The notes under the pieces were generated by a model. The model was given only the letters and a program-made list of their open reading frames with translations, was not told where the DNA came from and searched no databases. Made by a program: the position numbers and the translations under genes. DNA of 64,000 nucleotides. It comes from Gammaproteobacteria bacterium. GTDB taxonomy: Bacteria > Pseudomonadota > Gammaproteobacteria > Competibacterales > Competibacteraceae. Numbering within the stretch: the stretch's first letter is position 1; each line of letters begins with the position of its first letter. Positions 27,544 through 37,983 of the stretch are shown here, in pieces. The stretch covers positions 124,001 through 188,000 of the forward strand of contig JACKNF010000004.1 of assembly GCA_024234995.1 (NCBI GenBank), in the 5' to 3' direction.

Positions 27544-27598
27544 TGAACCGCCCCGGGAATTCCGGAGGCTGGTTGTTGTGAGTCACGCTGCCCTGGCG

Positions 27599-28028
27599 GA
27601 CTCGGTGAGTCGGCAATAGTGGGCTGCTTCGGCCTCGGCGGGCGGGATGTAGCCAATGGACTCCAGCAACCTGCGATGGTTGAACCAGTCCGCAGGTGAG
27701 GGGTGGCCCATTCCACCGCCTTCCAGGTTGGCCAGGATTGCCGATGGATCACTTCGGCCTTGTACAAGCCCGTTGATGGTTTCCGGCAAGGGCATTGTCG
27801 TACGAGTCGCCTACGCTGCCTACCGAGGGTTCGATGCCCGCCTCAGCCAGGCGCCCGGTGTAGCGGATCGACACGTATTGCACTCCTCGATCGCTATGGT
27901 GGATCAAGCCGCTCCGGCTAAACGGCTGGCGCGCGTGTAGAGCCTGCTCCAAGTGCATCCAGCACGAAATCGGTGCGGGCAGAACGGGATACCTTCCAGC
28001 CAACGATATATCGGGCAAATACGTCGAT
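27599..28028 (-). pseudogene. IS3-family OrfB of copy B, C-terminal part
   Basis: Encodes LEQALHARQPFSRSGLIHHS (second Asp in HSDRGVQYVS), GSVGDSYDNALA (Glu region, followed by an indel) and SIGYIPPAEAEAAHYCRLTE to the stop. It gives a better view of the orfB C-terminus than copy A because that end is less disturbed. It joins the part at 29149-29620. Confidence 0.75.
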
Positions 28029-29148
28029 TAGAGCTTACGCATTGACAAGCATCGTATGATGTGGTCGGTAAAGACGAACTCGGTCACGAAGGTTTTCGGT
28101 TGATGAGAGTCATCAGTCGCCCATCGACAGCGCGTTGCACCTGGCGATGTATGTTTCTTTTTGTTGGGTGAGCCGCATTCGCCAACGGGGAATCGCTTGG
28201 CAGAGATCATGGAGATCCAGCCGCTGATAGCGTCAACCGGTTTTTGCTCCGCGAAGACTTCACCCCGCGATTTGTTCGAGGAAGCCTGCTCCGGCAGATT
28301 TGAAGGGTGGCACGATCAGTGTCGACGGCAGTGTCTTGGATAAACCGTACAGCCAATTGATGGCCTTTGTTGGGCATTTCTGGTCAGGGAAAACATCATG
28401 GCGTGGTGAAAGGGATCAATCTGATCGTTGTATTACACCGATCCGCACGGTCACCATCAACCGCTCGATTACCGCATTTACGATAAAGCCGCGAACAAGA
28501 CCAAAAACGATTATTTTCGGGAGATGCTCGCGGAAGTGTTGGCTTGGGGACTCCAGCCAGCCTTTGTCACTGGCGATAGTTGGTATGAGTAGCGCAGCAA
28601 ATCTCAAGATGATTAAAAACCATCATCGGGGATTTCTCTTTGCGCTGGAAAGCAACCAATCGGGTTTCTGTGGAAAAAAGACTAATGGCTCCAGGTACAA
28701 CAACTGGCGATTCCCGAAGACAGCTCGCTCGTGTACCTCCGGGGATTCGGTACGGTCAAAGTGTTTCGGAGTGGTTGAAAAACCAACCACACCATTATGC
28801 CTGTATCAGCCGAACGACTGAGGATTGGGTCGCTTTTGATCGTCCTGCTTTCCTCAGCTCCCGACCAACACTGGCAAATCAAGGCAGTATCATCGGACGC
28901 TCAAACAAAGTGTGCGCACATCGAGCATTTTCAGGTCCGACAACCCACCGCCATTCGCAATCATCTCTTTGCGGCGATCTGTGGCTATGTCAATTGCAAC
29001 GACTACAGGCTACCGACGTGATTCGTAATTGTTATCGTTTGCAGCGTGGGTTGTTTAATGAGGTGATTGCCACGTTTATTCAAGCCTTCGCTAACTTGGG
29101 ACACCTCAACCCACTGAATTCCAACCTCCTGTCAATGCGTAAGTCCTA
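28029..29148 (+). mobile_element. IS701-like insertion sequence, copy C, with 5-bp target duplication
   Basis: The left end is TAGAGCTTACGCATTGACA (28029-28047) and the right end, reverse-complemented, TAGGACTTACGCATTGACA, matching at 17 of 19 positions. TCGAT flanks it on both sides (28024-28028 and 29149-29153), while copy A of the IS3 target has a single TCGAT. This defines a complete 1120-bp element and a true transposition event into IS3 copy B. Confidence 0.85.
28090..29135 (+). pseudogene. IS701-like transposase, copy C, multiply frameshifted
   Basis: Carries all blocks of the transposase: TPRDLFEEA, GGTISVDGSVLDKPYSQLMA, DYRIYDKAANKTK in another frame, TGDSWY-like at 28570, HDQHWQIEQ region at 28860, then RNCYRLQRGLFNEVIATFIQ and NLGHLNPLNSNLLSMRKS. 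The first acidic residue reads GS where copy A has DS. About ten single-base differences from copy A, mainly in runs of one base, break the frame. Repaired length is about 350 residues. Confidence 0.7.
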
Positions 29149-29930
29149 TCGATGATGAAGGCGACATAGATGAACCCCTGTGCCGTGAACACATACGTGA
29201 AATCGGATACCCACAGCGCATTCGGACGCTCCGCCGTGAACTGGCGAGTTGACCCGATCCTCGGACGGGGGTTTCCCGGTCGCTGACCGTGGTTTTGACC
29301 GGCTTGCCGCGCCGCGCACGCAGGCCGAGTCGTTGCATCAGTCGTTCCACCGTGCAGCGCGCCACCTCCACCTTCGCGCCGCAATTGCCGCCAGACCTTA
29401 TCGGCGCCGTGAGACCTCAAGTTCTCCTCCCAGACCCGCCGGATTTCCTCGCACAGACGCTCATCACGCTGGGTTCAGGCCGACCTCTGCGCAGGATCGG
29501 CCCTCCGGGCAGCATGCAGATAACGTCGATGGAGCAATCGGCAGCACCTTGCAGATCGGTTTCGACCCCATAGACATCGCGGTGTTGGTCGATGAACGCC
29601 TTCATCGTTGCAGACGGGCGGTCGAACTCCGCCTGGGCAAAATAAGCCGACGCCTTGCGCAGAATCTCGTTGGCCTGGCGCGGTTCCGCACCTCCTGCTC
29701 CAACGCCTTGATCCGCTCCCGTTCGGCGCTCGTGACCCCCACGCTCCCCGCGGTCGCTTCTCGGCTTGCCGTACCCAGCGCCGCAGGGTTTCCGCCGTAC
29801 AGCCGATCTTAGTCGCGATTGAGCCAATGGCCGCCCATTGCGATTCATGCTCGCCTTGGTGCTCCGCACCATGCGAACCGCCGCTCCTTATTTCCGGTGA
29901 AAAAGTTTGCTGATGTCTTCATGGCTCCAT
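29149..29930 (-). pseudogene. IS3-family OrfA and OrfB N-terminal part, copy B
   Basis: Read leftward from about 29922 (MKTSANFSPEIR-like), with IGSIATKIGCTAETLR-like, GADQGVGAGGAEP frame-shifted, then NEILRKASAYFAQAEFDRPS, FIDQHRDVYGVETDLQGAAD and VRMRCGYPISRMCSRH shifted copies of the OrfB catalytic start. Many indels relative to copy A. Both proteins are non-functional as written. Confidence 0.7.
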
Positions 29931-29970
29931 ACTCTCAAATGTTGGAGCTCCCGGCCACGCAAGGAGCGGC

Positions 29971-30332
29971 AACAGCTAGCCAATGAATGGCTGAATGCAA
30001 TTCGTCAGATGCGAGCCATTTCTACCACCCAGTAATATCGGAAGTATCGGAGAATATCCTTGTGCTTCGCTACGAATCCGTTCAAGAGACACACCCGTCT
30101 GTTATGGATGATAGCGGCGAGCTCCTTCCTTCGAGTACCTCGCCCTACCACCATCCAAACGGGTGGATGGCGCTGACCCTAAAACCTGGTTTTCCGCAAA
30201 ATTTCATTGCTGCTGTAAGCGCGGTCAGAAAGTGCTTTTCAATATTATTAAGTATTCAACATATTGGCGCTTTTCACCGATCTCAGTCTGCAAGCGGAGG
30301 GTACGCAATGCATACCCTATGGTTTCTATATC
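29971..30332. other. stretch between the IS nest and thiC
   Basis: About 360 bp. In one plus-strand frame, QLANEWLNAIRQMRAISTTQ followed by TAA at about 30035 looks like the end of a real gene cut by the IS nest. The remainder has an open frame to 30370 with no convincing protein features. I can support no intact gene here. Confidence 0.4.
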
Positions 30333-32225
<1,893 letters not shown>

Positions 32226-32287
32226 AGGTATCGTCCTGCTTTGGTTGAGACGGCAAGGGACGAGCGGGGAGCATTGATGGAACTGGA

Positions 32288-32372
32288 ACAGCTTTCCTAC
32301 GCCGGCATAACCCGGATCAGGTTCAAAGGGACTCTCTCAGCTCCCAACTGGGAGCACCCCCGCTTCGTATGA
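32288..32372 (-). ncRNA. TPP riboswitch (thi-box) upstream of thiC
   Basis: On the minus strand the sequence contains GGGGTGCTCCCAGTTGGGAG, GCTGAGAGAGTCCCTTTGAA and CTGATCCGGGTTATGCCGG followed by CGTAGGAAAGC, which are the conserved THI-element helices and pyrophosphate/pyrimidine-sensing loops in order. It ends about 65 bp before the thiC ATG, a spacing suited to control of translation. No strong terminator hairpin with a T-run is visible between it and the gene. Confidence 0.96.
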
Positions 32373-32458
32373 GTTTCATTAAACCATAACAATTCCTTAT
32401 GGGGAAATTCAGTTTTACCTCATCCCCTTCGGAGCAATCCTATTATGGAAAGCCCATC

Positions 32459-33274
32459 CTACAACCGGCTTAACAACTCGGCTTTTTTTGCGGCGAATTC
32501 CTGTTCGGAGAGGATGCCTTTCTTGTGCAACTTGGCAAGCCGCTCGATGGTTCCAACGATGTCTTGGTTAGAGGTAGTCCCGGCTACACCCTCAATGGAA
32601 GAGCCTGGTACAGACTGTTCTGCGGATGGGGTTACCGGAAATTCAGCCGTATGTGTGCCTCCTGGCGGCAATACCGGCAAGCTGGACAAGGCAATCAAAC
32701 CAAACTGGCTGGTGAATGTCACCGATGCATCACCACTTTGCTGTTGAGAAACTCCGCTAATCTGATGATCCAGGGTATCGTAGAGAGTCACCTGGCCGTT
32801 GACTTCAATTGCCAGCCGCCGGGCAGCAGGGAAATAGGCATAGCGAACTGAATTTTGTGCGCCGGTTGTGCTCGGCACGCCCAAGTCTGCAGGCCACCAT
32901 TGGTTAGATGGAGCGCTCGAAACAAACAGACTGACCTCTGGATTTGCGTTTGCGTGTTGCGGGTTTCCCTGGCTTTGAGACTGATAACTGGCGGGCACGA
33001 AAACGGTCGATGACTGCATCAATAACTGTGACAGTTCATTACAGAGTCCATCGACCTTGAACTTGAGCGCGTTATTAAACATGTCACCGACCATGGTCAT
33101 GCCGCCTTGCATCCACTGTCCGGATCCGCCAAGTTCAGGGTGATTAAACTGGGCCATGGAACCGTTGCCAGCCATTACAGCATCCAGCAGATTTAACACC
33201 GCACCGGTGCTAGTTCCATAGCGTTGCGCTAAGCCCTCAATGAGTTGCTGCCCTTGCGGGGTCAGTGGTTGCAC
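32459..33274 (-). CDS. SHOCT-domain protein of unknown function
   Basis: A 271-residue soluble protein. The C-terminal 32 residues (IGTIERLAKLHKKGILSEQE, then F..KK.ELLSRL-like) form a SHOCT short helical domain. The N-terminus (LTPQGQQLIEGLAQRYGTST) and a conserved glycine-rich block (GGSGQWMQGGMTMVGDMFNN) recur in proteobacterial proteins of this architecture. The centre (Ser/Gln-rich linker, then a beta-rich part SNQWWPADLGVPS) is unassigned. No signal peptide. It is on the same strand as thiC, about 85 bp beyond the riboswitch, and 40 bp downstream of mrpD, but is probably a separate unit. SHOCT domains are often oligomerisation modules. Confidence 0.75.
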   Translation of the reverse strand: MQPLTPQGQQLIEGLAQRYGTSTGAVLNLLDAVMAGNGSMAQFNHPELGGSGQWMQGGMTMVGDMFNNALKFKVDGLCNELSQLLMQSSTVFVPASYQSQSQGNPQHANANPEVSLFVSSAPSNQWWPADLGVPSTTGAQNSVRYAYFPAARRLAIEVNGQVTLYDTLDHQISGVSQQQSGDASVTFTSQFGLIALSSLPVLPPGGTHTAEFPVTPSAEQSVPGSSIEGVAGTTSNQDIVGTIERLAKLHKKGILSEQEFAAKKAELLSRL

Positions 33275-33315
33275 GGAATATACCTTATCAGAAGTTTAAA
33301 TCAGTTTTTGAACAC

Positions 33316-34797
33316 CTAATGTCCCACGCTTAGCAACATCTCCGCTGCCGTCCGGGCAACCCCAGCGTTGAGAGAGGTATCCAGCCCGAAATACAGATTC
33401 GCCAGCACCAATGTCCAAGTCGGAATCAATAATGCCAGTGGCGCTTCATGGACCACTCGACCCTCTGGCGCCGGTTTGAAATATGCAGCTTCTACCACCC
33501 GCCAGATATAGATCACCGCCAGCAGTGACGTGACCAGCACCAAAACGGCAACCGGCCACCAACTCTTTTCCAGCGCCCCCACGATCAAATACCACTTGCT
33601 AACAAAGCCCGCCGTCAATGGCACACCGATCAGGCTTAAGCCACCCACGACAAAGGCACCCATCGTCCAGGGCATGGCTCGGCCTACCCCAGCGATCCGG
33701 TCAAGCTGGACCGTACCGATCCGGAACGAAATACAACCCAGCGCCATGAATAAGGCACCCTTCATCAGGGCATGGTTGAATAGATGACTAATCGCTGCTG
33801 TCACTCCGGTCACTGACACCAGGCTGATGCCCAAGATCATATAGCCAATCTGGGCAACGCTGGAATAGGCTAGCATCCGTTTGACGTTGTTCTGGAAAAT
33901 CGCCACCACAGAAGCACTGAAAATCCCTACCAGTGCCAGGGGCAGCAAAACCAAATCCAAGCGCATGGTTTCAAACGAGAAATTGACACCAAAAATGGTA
34001 AAGAAAAACCGCAGCAGCACGTAGACGGCGACCTTCGTAGCAGTCGCCGCTAAAAAGGCAGTCACTGCTGAGGGTGCATAAGCGTAGGCGTTAGGCAGCC
34101 ACAGATGAAGTGGAAACAAGGCCAGTTTAAGGCTGACACCGATGGTCAAAAAGGCAAAAGCAGCGCGAATAGTCCGGGTATCGGCTACAGCCGGGATGCG
34201 CTCCGCCAAATCCATCATATTCAAGGTGCCGGTCATCACATACAGCAACCCGATGCCGATCAGGATGAAAGTAGCGCCGATCGTACCCATGATCAGATAC
34301 TGATAGGATGCGGTCAGCGCCCGGCGGTCACGGCCAAGACTGATCAGCGCATAGCTGGATAATGAAGAAATTTCCAGAAACACAAACACATTGAAGGCAT
34401 CACCGGTGATAACGATCCCCAGCAAGCCCGTCAGGCAAAGCAAATAGGCCGTATAGAACCAAGGTTGCTTGTATTCAGGCAGGCGGATGCGCTGTTCGAC
34501 AATAGGTCGAGCGAAGGCCATGACGATCGTACCAATCCCTGAGACGATCAGCAGCATAAAAGCATTAGCGGCGTCAATCCGGTATTCAATACCCCAAGGC
34601 GCGGGCCAGCTACCCATCGGGTAGGAAATGACATGCTGTGTCAGCACCTGATTCAGTAACAGGATAGCGATCAGCAGGGAAAGCCCGCAAGCCGTCATTG
34701 CCAGCAGCCAAACTGCCCGGCCTGGACGGAATAGCGCAGACAATGGCGCAGCGATGAGAGGAATTACAACCTGTAACGCGGGAAGATGGTCGATCAC
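33316..34797 (-). CDS. mrpD: Mrp-type cation/proton antiporter subunit D
   Basis: A 493-residue membrane protein of the NuoM/NuoN/MrpD family with about 14 helices. It keeps the proton-path signatures: FVFLEISSLSSYALISLG (Glu in helix 5), LKLALFPLHLWLPNAYAYAP (Lys and the discontinuous helix), and VKRMLAYSSVAQIGYMILG with SHLFNHALMKGALFMALG (His, Lys). The GTG start at 34797 overlaps the mrpC stop as GTGA. It is the last gene of the Mrp operon and the only large antiporter-like subunit in it. Confidence 0.93.
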   Translation of the reverse strand: MIDHLPALQVVIPLIAAPLSALFRPGRAVWLLAMTACGLSLLIAILLLNQVLTQHVISYPMGSWPAPWGIEYRIDAANAFMLLIVSGIGTIVMAFARPIVEQRIRLPEYKQPWFYTAYLLCLTGLLGIVITGDAFNVFVFLEISSLSSYALISLGRDRRALTASYQYLIMGTIGATFILIGIGLLYVMTGTLNMMDLAERIPAVADTRTIRAAFAFLTIGVSLKLALFPLHLWLPNAYAYAPSAVTAFLAATATKVAVYVLLRFFFTIFGVNFSFETMRLDLVLLPLALVGIFSASVVAIFQNNVKRMLAYSSVAQIGYMILGISLVSVTGVTAAISHLFNHALMKGALFMALGCISFRIGTVQLDRIAGVGRAMPWTMGAFVVGGLSLIGVPLTAGFVSKWYLIVGALEKSWWPVAVLVLVTSLLAVIYIWRVVEAAYFKPAPEGRVVHEAPLALLIPTWTLVLANLYFGLDTSLNAGVARTAAEMLLSVGH

Positions 34798-35153
34798 AGG
34801 GCCTCTTCCTCACTCTGAGCATGGATTTCATCTTCCTCAATGGTGCCGTAAGCCTCGTTGATGCGCACCACCAGCGCCAAACCCAGGGAGGTAGTTGCGA
34901 TGCCGACCACGATGGCGGTCAGAATCAGCACATGCGGAATCGGGTTGCTGTACACCACATCCTGGTCAACGGCGATGGGCGCGGTACCACCGATGATCTT
35001 ACCCATGCTGATATAGAGGATAAACACGGACGTCTGAAAGATGTTCAGGCCCACCAGCTTCTTAACCAGATTGCCTCGCGAGATGACCACGTAAAATCCA
35101 CACATCATCAACACGATGAAAATCCAATAGTTATATAAGCCCAGGATTTGCAC
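34794..35153 (-). CDS. mrpC: Mrp-type antiporter subunit C (NuoK-like)
   Basis: A 119-residue protein with three helices. MRP-C signatures include GFYVVISRGNLVKKLVGLNI, FQTSVFILYISMG, DPIPHVLILTAIVVG-type (NPIPHVLILTAIVVGIATTS) and ALVVRINEAYGTIEEDE at the C-terminus. In the family it is the NuoK-like core of the membrane arm. Overlaps mrpD by 4 bp and lies 83 bp downstream of mrpB. Confidence 0.93.
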   Translation of the reverse strand: MQILGLYNYWIFIVLMMCGFYVVISRGNLVKKLVGLNIFQTSVFILYISMGKIIGGTAPIAVDQDVVYSNPIPHVLILTAIVVGIATTSLGLALVVRINEAYGTIEEDEIHAQSEEEAL

Positions 35154-35236
35154 TATTCGTTTATCCTCTACTGATCACCCTCTGCGGTGAATGACGGCGC
35201 AAATGTTTTTTCCACCCTTCCCCTGCCCTCTAACTT

Positions 35237-35656
35237 TCATCGCCCTCTGCCTGCAAAGGCATAGAAGATGGTGACCATAACCGCTGATACGGTAATGCCC
35301 ACGCCTAGCTCCACTAGCAAAATTCCCAAGTGTTGGCCATGTACCGGATCATGGGAATCCAGCACCCCATAATCCAGATAGTTACCGCCCAGCAACAACC
35401 CGGTGACCCCGACTCCCGCATAAATCAATACTCCCAGTGAAACACCGATCCGCAGTAACCACGGCGGCAAAATACGCCGCGCCTCGTCCAACCCATAAAT
35501 CAAGGCATAAAGAATGAAACCAGCGCCAAAGATCACACCGGCCTGAAAGCCACCACCCGGCCCATAGTCGCCATGAAACTGCACATAAAGGGCAAATAAG
35601 AGGATCAGTGGCAGCAGCAGTTTGGTAACCAACCGGGGAATCGGGTACTGTCTCAT
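35237..35656 (-). CDS. mrpB: Mrp-type antiporter subunit B
   Basis: A 139-residue protein with four helices. PRLVTKLLLPLILLFALYVQ and FHGDYGPGGGFQAGVIFGAG are the diagnostic MnhB/MrpB motifs, and LLVELGVGITVSAVMVTIFY is the conserved last helix. ATG at 35656 overlaps the upstream stop as ATGA. Confidence 0.93.
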   Translation of the reverse strand: MRQYPIPRLVTKLLLPLILLFALYVQFHGDYGPGGGFQAGVIFGAGFILYALIYGLDEARRILPPWLLRIGVSLGVLIYAGVGVTGLLLGGNYLDYGVLDSHDPVHGQHLGILLVELGVGITVSAVMVTIFYAFAGRGR

Positions 35657-36207
35657 CGCCGCTGATCCTTGTTAGGACGCCGCCGCCGGGCGCCACCGAT
35701 CAACAGTAATACTCCAATAGCAGCCGTGAAAACCACTGTCGTCTCGCCAAGCGTGTCATAACCCCGATAGCTGGCTAGCACCGAAGAGACAATATTCGGA
35801 ATACCGATCTCGTGGGGTGAATCCTGGATATAGCGTGGCGCTACATGCTGGTGGATCGGATTAGCGGGATCGCCGTAGCGGGGAATATCGTAGGTGCCAT
35901 AAACCAGTGCTGCACCGGTAATAGCCACCACAAGTAGCGGCAACAGCGGATTGTGTGCAATGGGCGCTTTTTCGCGGTGAGTGGTCAACGCCAGCGTCCC
36001 GAGCATGAATACGGTAGCAACCCCGGCACCGACCGATGCTTCCGTAAAAGCAACGTCGACGGCATCCATCACCACGAACAGACTAGCTGACACCAAGCTA
36101 TAGATACCGAACAGCATGACAACAGCGAACAAATCACGCAGGCGAATAGAAGCGATGGCAGTCACCACTAACAGACTCAGCAGAAAAATATCAACCAGGG
36201 TTTCCAT
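35653..36207 (-). CDS. MrpA C-terminal-like / MbhD-MbhE-like subunit (DUF4040)
   Basis: A 184-residue membrane protein. Residues 1-75 (AIASIRLRDLFAVVMLFGIY, then DVAFTEASVGAGVATVFMLG) are the DUF4040/NuoJ-like part that in standard Mrp systems is the C-terminal end of the long MrpA protein. The rest has SSVLASYRGYDTLGETTVVF, the conserved MbhE/MnhB-N block. So this is a free-standing version of the MrpA tail; the NuoL-like body of MrpA is not encoded in this operon. Overlaps mrpB by 4 bp. Confidence 0.85.
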   Translation of the reverse strand: METLVDIFLLSLLVVTAIASIRLRDLFAVVMLFGIYSLVSASLFVVMDAVDVAFTEASVGAGVATVFMLGTLALTTHREKAPIAHNPLLPLLVVAITGAALVYGTYDIPRYGDPANPIHQHVAPRYIQDSPHEIGIPNIVSSVLASYRGYDTLGETTVVFTAAIGVLLLIGGARRRRPNKDQRR

Positions 36208-36225
36208 AATAACGGCTCCTTACCT

Positions 36226-36606
36226 TTATTTTGCCTGTTCAATCCTCTCTCCCTCGGACAAATGGGTTGAGGAAGGTGAAGGAACCGACTGGATATCCTC
36301 CTGCAAAAGTGGCGGCGGATTTTGAGGATCAGACAAGGCGGCCCTGACGAGGGCATGGCTGGCAGTTGGGCTGGTCAGCCAAAGAAATATCAGAATCAAT
36401 AGCAGCTTAGCGGTTATCAATGTCCAACCAGCCTGTAGCATGAGTCCTAGCAGGATCAAGCCGGCGCCAAGCGTATCGGTAACACCCGCCGCATGCATAC
36501 GCGTGTAAAAATCAGGCATCCGCAGCAAACCCGCGCCACCAACAATAACGAAAAACGCACCACACAACAGCGCCAGTCCGCTCAATCCATCCACCAGCCA
36601 CGTCAT
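36226..36606 (-). CDS. mrpG: Mrp-type antiporter subunit G
   Basis: A 126-residue protein with three helices; FFVIVGGAGLLRMPDFYTRM and HAAGVTDTLGAGLILLGLML are MnhG/MrpG hallmarks, and LTSPTASHALVRAAL ends the conserved part. The C-terminal 35 residues (Pro/Ser-rich) are an extension. The start overlaps the mrpF stop by one base (TGATG). Confidence 0.93.
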   Translation of the reverse strand: MTWLVDGLSGLALLCGAFFVIVGGAGLLRMPDFYTRMHAAGVTDTLGAGLILLGLMLQAGWTLITAKLLLILIFLWLTSPTASHALVRAALSDPQNPPPLLQEDIQSVPSPSSTHLSEGERIEQAK

Positions 36607-36896
36607 CAGAGATCATCCGGTTCGTCAGGCACATTGCGCGGCCAGCCCATATCACCGTAGCGAATGAACTTGAGTACGGCAATCGTGCCGATAAAGTTGA
36701 TCAGCGCATAAACAAGGGCAATATCCATGAAATCGGGACGCCCGGTCATAAAGCCCAGTACAGCGATAATCAGCACGGTTTTGGTACCGAAAGCATTGAC
36801 CGCCATGATCCGGTCGTAAACAGTCGGACCCAGCAAGGCGCGCGATATGGCCAGGACCATACAAATGAGAATTCCCAAAGCGGTTACTGCAAACAT
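36606..36896 (-). CDS. mrpF: Mrp-type antiporter subunit F
   Basis: A 96-residue, three-helix protein with RALLGPTVYDRIMAVNAFGT and DIALVYALINFIGTIAVLKF, the conserved MrpF motifs. ATG at 36896 overlaps the mrpE stop (TGATG), so translation is coupled along the operon. Confidence 0.93.
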   Translation of the reverse strand: MFAVTALGILICMVLAISRALLGPTVYDRIMAVNAFGTKTVLIIAVLGFMTGRPDFMDIALVYALINFIGTIAVLKFIRYGDMGWPRNVPDEPDDL

Positions 36897-37384
36897 CAGG
36901 CATTGCTCCGTTCCAGTGCGGCGACTCGCCGATCCATGCCGCCTTCCAATAAAGAACCGGCGGCTTCCCGAGTCAAGGCATGGACTTCCAGAACGCCATC
37001 ACTTAACGAAGTGGTGATCGTGCCTGGGGTCAAGGTAATTGAGTTAGCATAAATCACCTGAGCTATTTCACTGCGTTGGGTCGGCTTAAGTGTGATCAGC
37101 GTGGGGCTGACCGGCAACTGGGGGTCAAGAATGCGTCTGGCGACATCCAGGTTGGCAAGCACGATTTGCCACAGCAGCCAAGGCCAGTACAGGATGATCT
37201 GCGGGCCAACCCTCAAATGCAGCGGCTGAACCTCTGGATCAGCCTTCTCCACGCGCCAAGCGATGAAAACGGCCAATGCGCAGGACAGCGCACCGAAAAC
37301 CAACAATAAGGGGATGTCAAAATAGCCAGATAGCACCAACCACAGGCCTGCGCAAAACGACCATAAACCTAGTATGCGTAGCAA
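36896..37384 (-). CDS. mrpE: Mrp-type antiporter subunit E
   Basis: A 162-residue protein with two or three N-terminal helices and a cytoplasmic tail. IILYWPWLLWQIVLANLDVA and YANSITLTPGTITTSLSDGV are diagnostic of MrpE/MnhE. It is the first gene of the seven-gene set E-F-G-A'-B-C-D, all on the minus strand with overlaps. The complex should exchange Na+ (or K+/Ca2+) for protons across the inner membrane. Confidence 0.93.
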   Translation of the reverse strand: MLRILGLWSFCAGLWLVLSGYFDIPLLLVFGALSCALAVFIAWRVEKADPEVQPLHLRVGPQIILYWPWLLWQIVLANLDVARRILDPQLPVSPTLITLKPTQRSEIAQVIYANSITLTPGTITTSLSDGVLEVHALTREAAGSLLEGGMDRRVAALERSNA

Positions 37385-37473
37385 GCCTTCCTCCCCAAGC
37401 CAGTGACTTGTTAGTTTTCATTTCCGAAAATATAGCTAGCTTCCCAACGTATTCAAGTTTCTACTTCGCTGGT

Positions 37474-37500
37474 ACCGCCACATACCGAAAGTGTGGCGGT
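37474..37500. terminator. hairpin between the cupin gene and mrpE
   Basis: Perfect 9-bp stem ACCGCCACA (37474-37482) and TGTGGCGGT (37492-37500) with loop TACCGAAAG. It lies 18 bp beyond the stop of the leftward cupin gene, so it is in the right place for a terminator, but no T-run follows on the minus strand. It may be a factor-independent terminator without U-tract or a repeat. Confidence 0.45.
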
Positions 37501-37518
37501 GGAACCTGACTTCCGCCG

Positions 37519-37833
37519 CTATACGCTGATCGGGTAAAATACCGCCAGCCAGATCGCAGGACACGAGGTGAGGCTAACCCGGTGCCGGGTATGCGCCGGC
37601 AAGTGAAGCGCATCACCACGCGTCAGATGAGTCCGTTGGCCATCAATAAATTGGATCTCAGCTTCACCTTCAAGCAACAGCACCCACTCATGCTCATTCT
37701 GGTCATACCAAAAACCTTCCGGCGAAGCGTGACCGTTTGAAACGATGCGCTCGATGCGCATAGCCCCCTGCCGAAGCAGCTCAGTAAAAACCTCCTCGGC
37801 CAGATCGTCAGGCAACGGATGCAATAGATTCAT
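37519..37833 (-). CDS. cupin-domain protein
   Basis: A 104-residue single cupin. EGFWYDQNEHEWVLLLEGEA gives cupin motif 1 with HEW and Glu as metal ligands, and LTRGDALHLPAHTRHRVS gives motif 2 with the second His. Proteins of this length starting MNLL..LP with R.ERIVS.G..SPEGFWYDQ are common in gammaproteobacteria. The frame extends to 37899, but the conserved region begins at the ATG at 37833 and I take that. The function is not assigned; small metal-binding sensor or isomerase are possible. Monocistronic by spacing. Confidence 0.8.
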   Translation of the reverse strand: MNLLHPLPDDLAEEVFTELLRQGAMRIERIVSNGHASPEGFWYDQNEHEWVLLLEGEAEIQFIDGQRTHLTRGDALHLPAHTRHRVSLTSCPAIWLAVFYPISV

Positions 37834-37983
37834 GGAGGCAGCATTCTGGTTTCTTCCAGATCTAAGATTCTGCCGGAATTTGACTTCAAGAGCCATCATG
37901 GCTGATGCGCATAGTCAGACCAGGGTGTGGCGTCAGGCGCTAGAAAGGGTGTGTTCAGCCGTCATACTTGGAATCAAATACGA

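Larger units (their letters stand above)
27544..29970 (-). mobile_element. IS3-family insertion sequence, copy B, split by another element
   Basis: The right end, TGAACCGCCCCGGGAATTCC at 27544, is identical to that of copy A, and the element reads leftward. The orfB 3' half occupies 27544-28028 and the rest, including the whole of orfA, 29149-29940. The two parts are separated by the IS701-like copy C, with TCGAT on both sides. The left end near 29942-29970 is only loosely like the copy A terminus (GTTGGAGC..CCGG......GCGG), so it is either degraded or truncated. Copies A and B are in inverted orientation. Confidence 0.8.
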
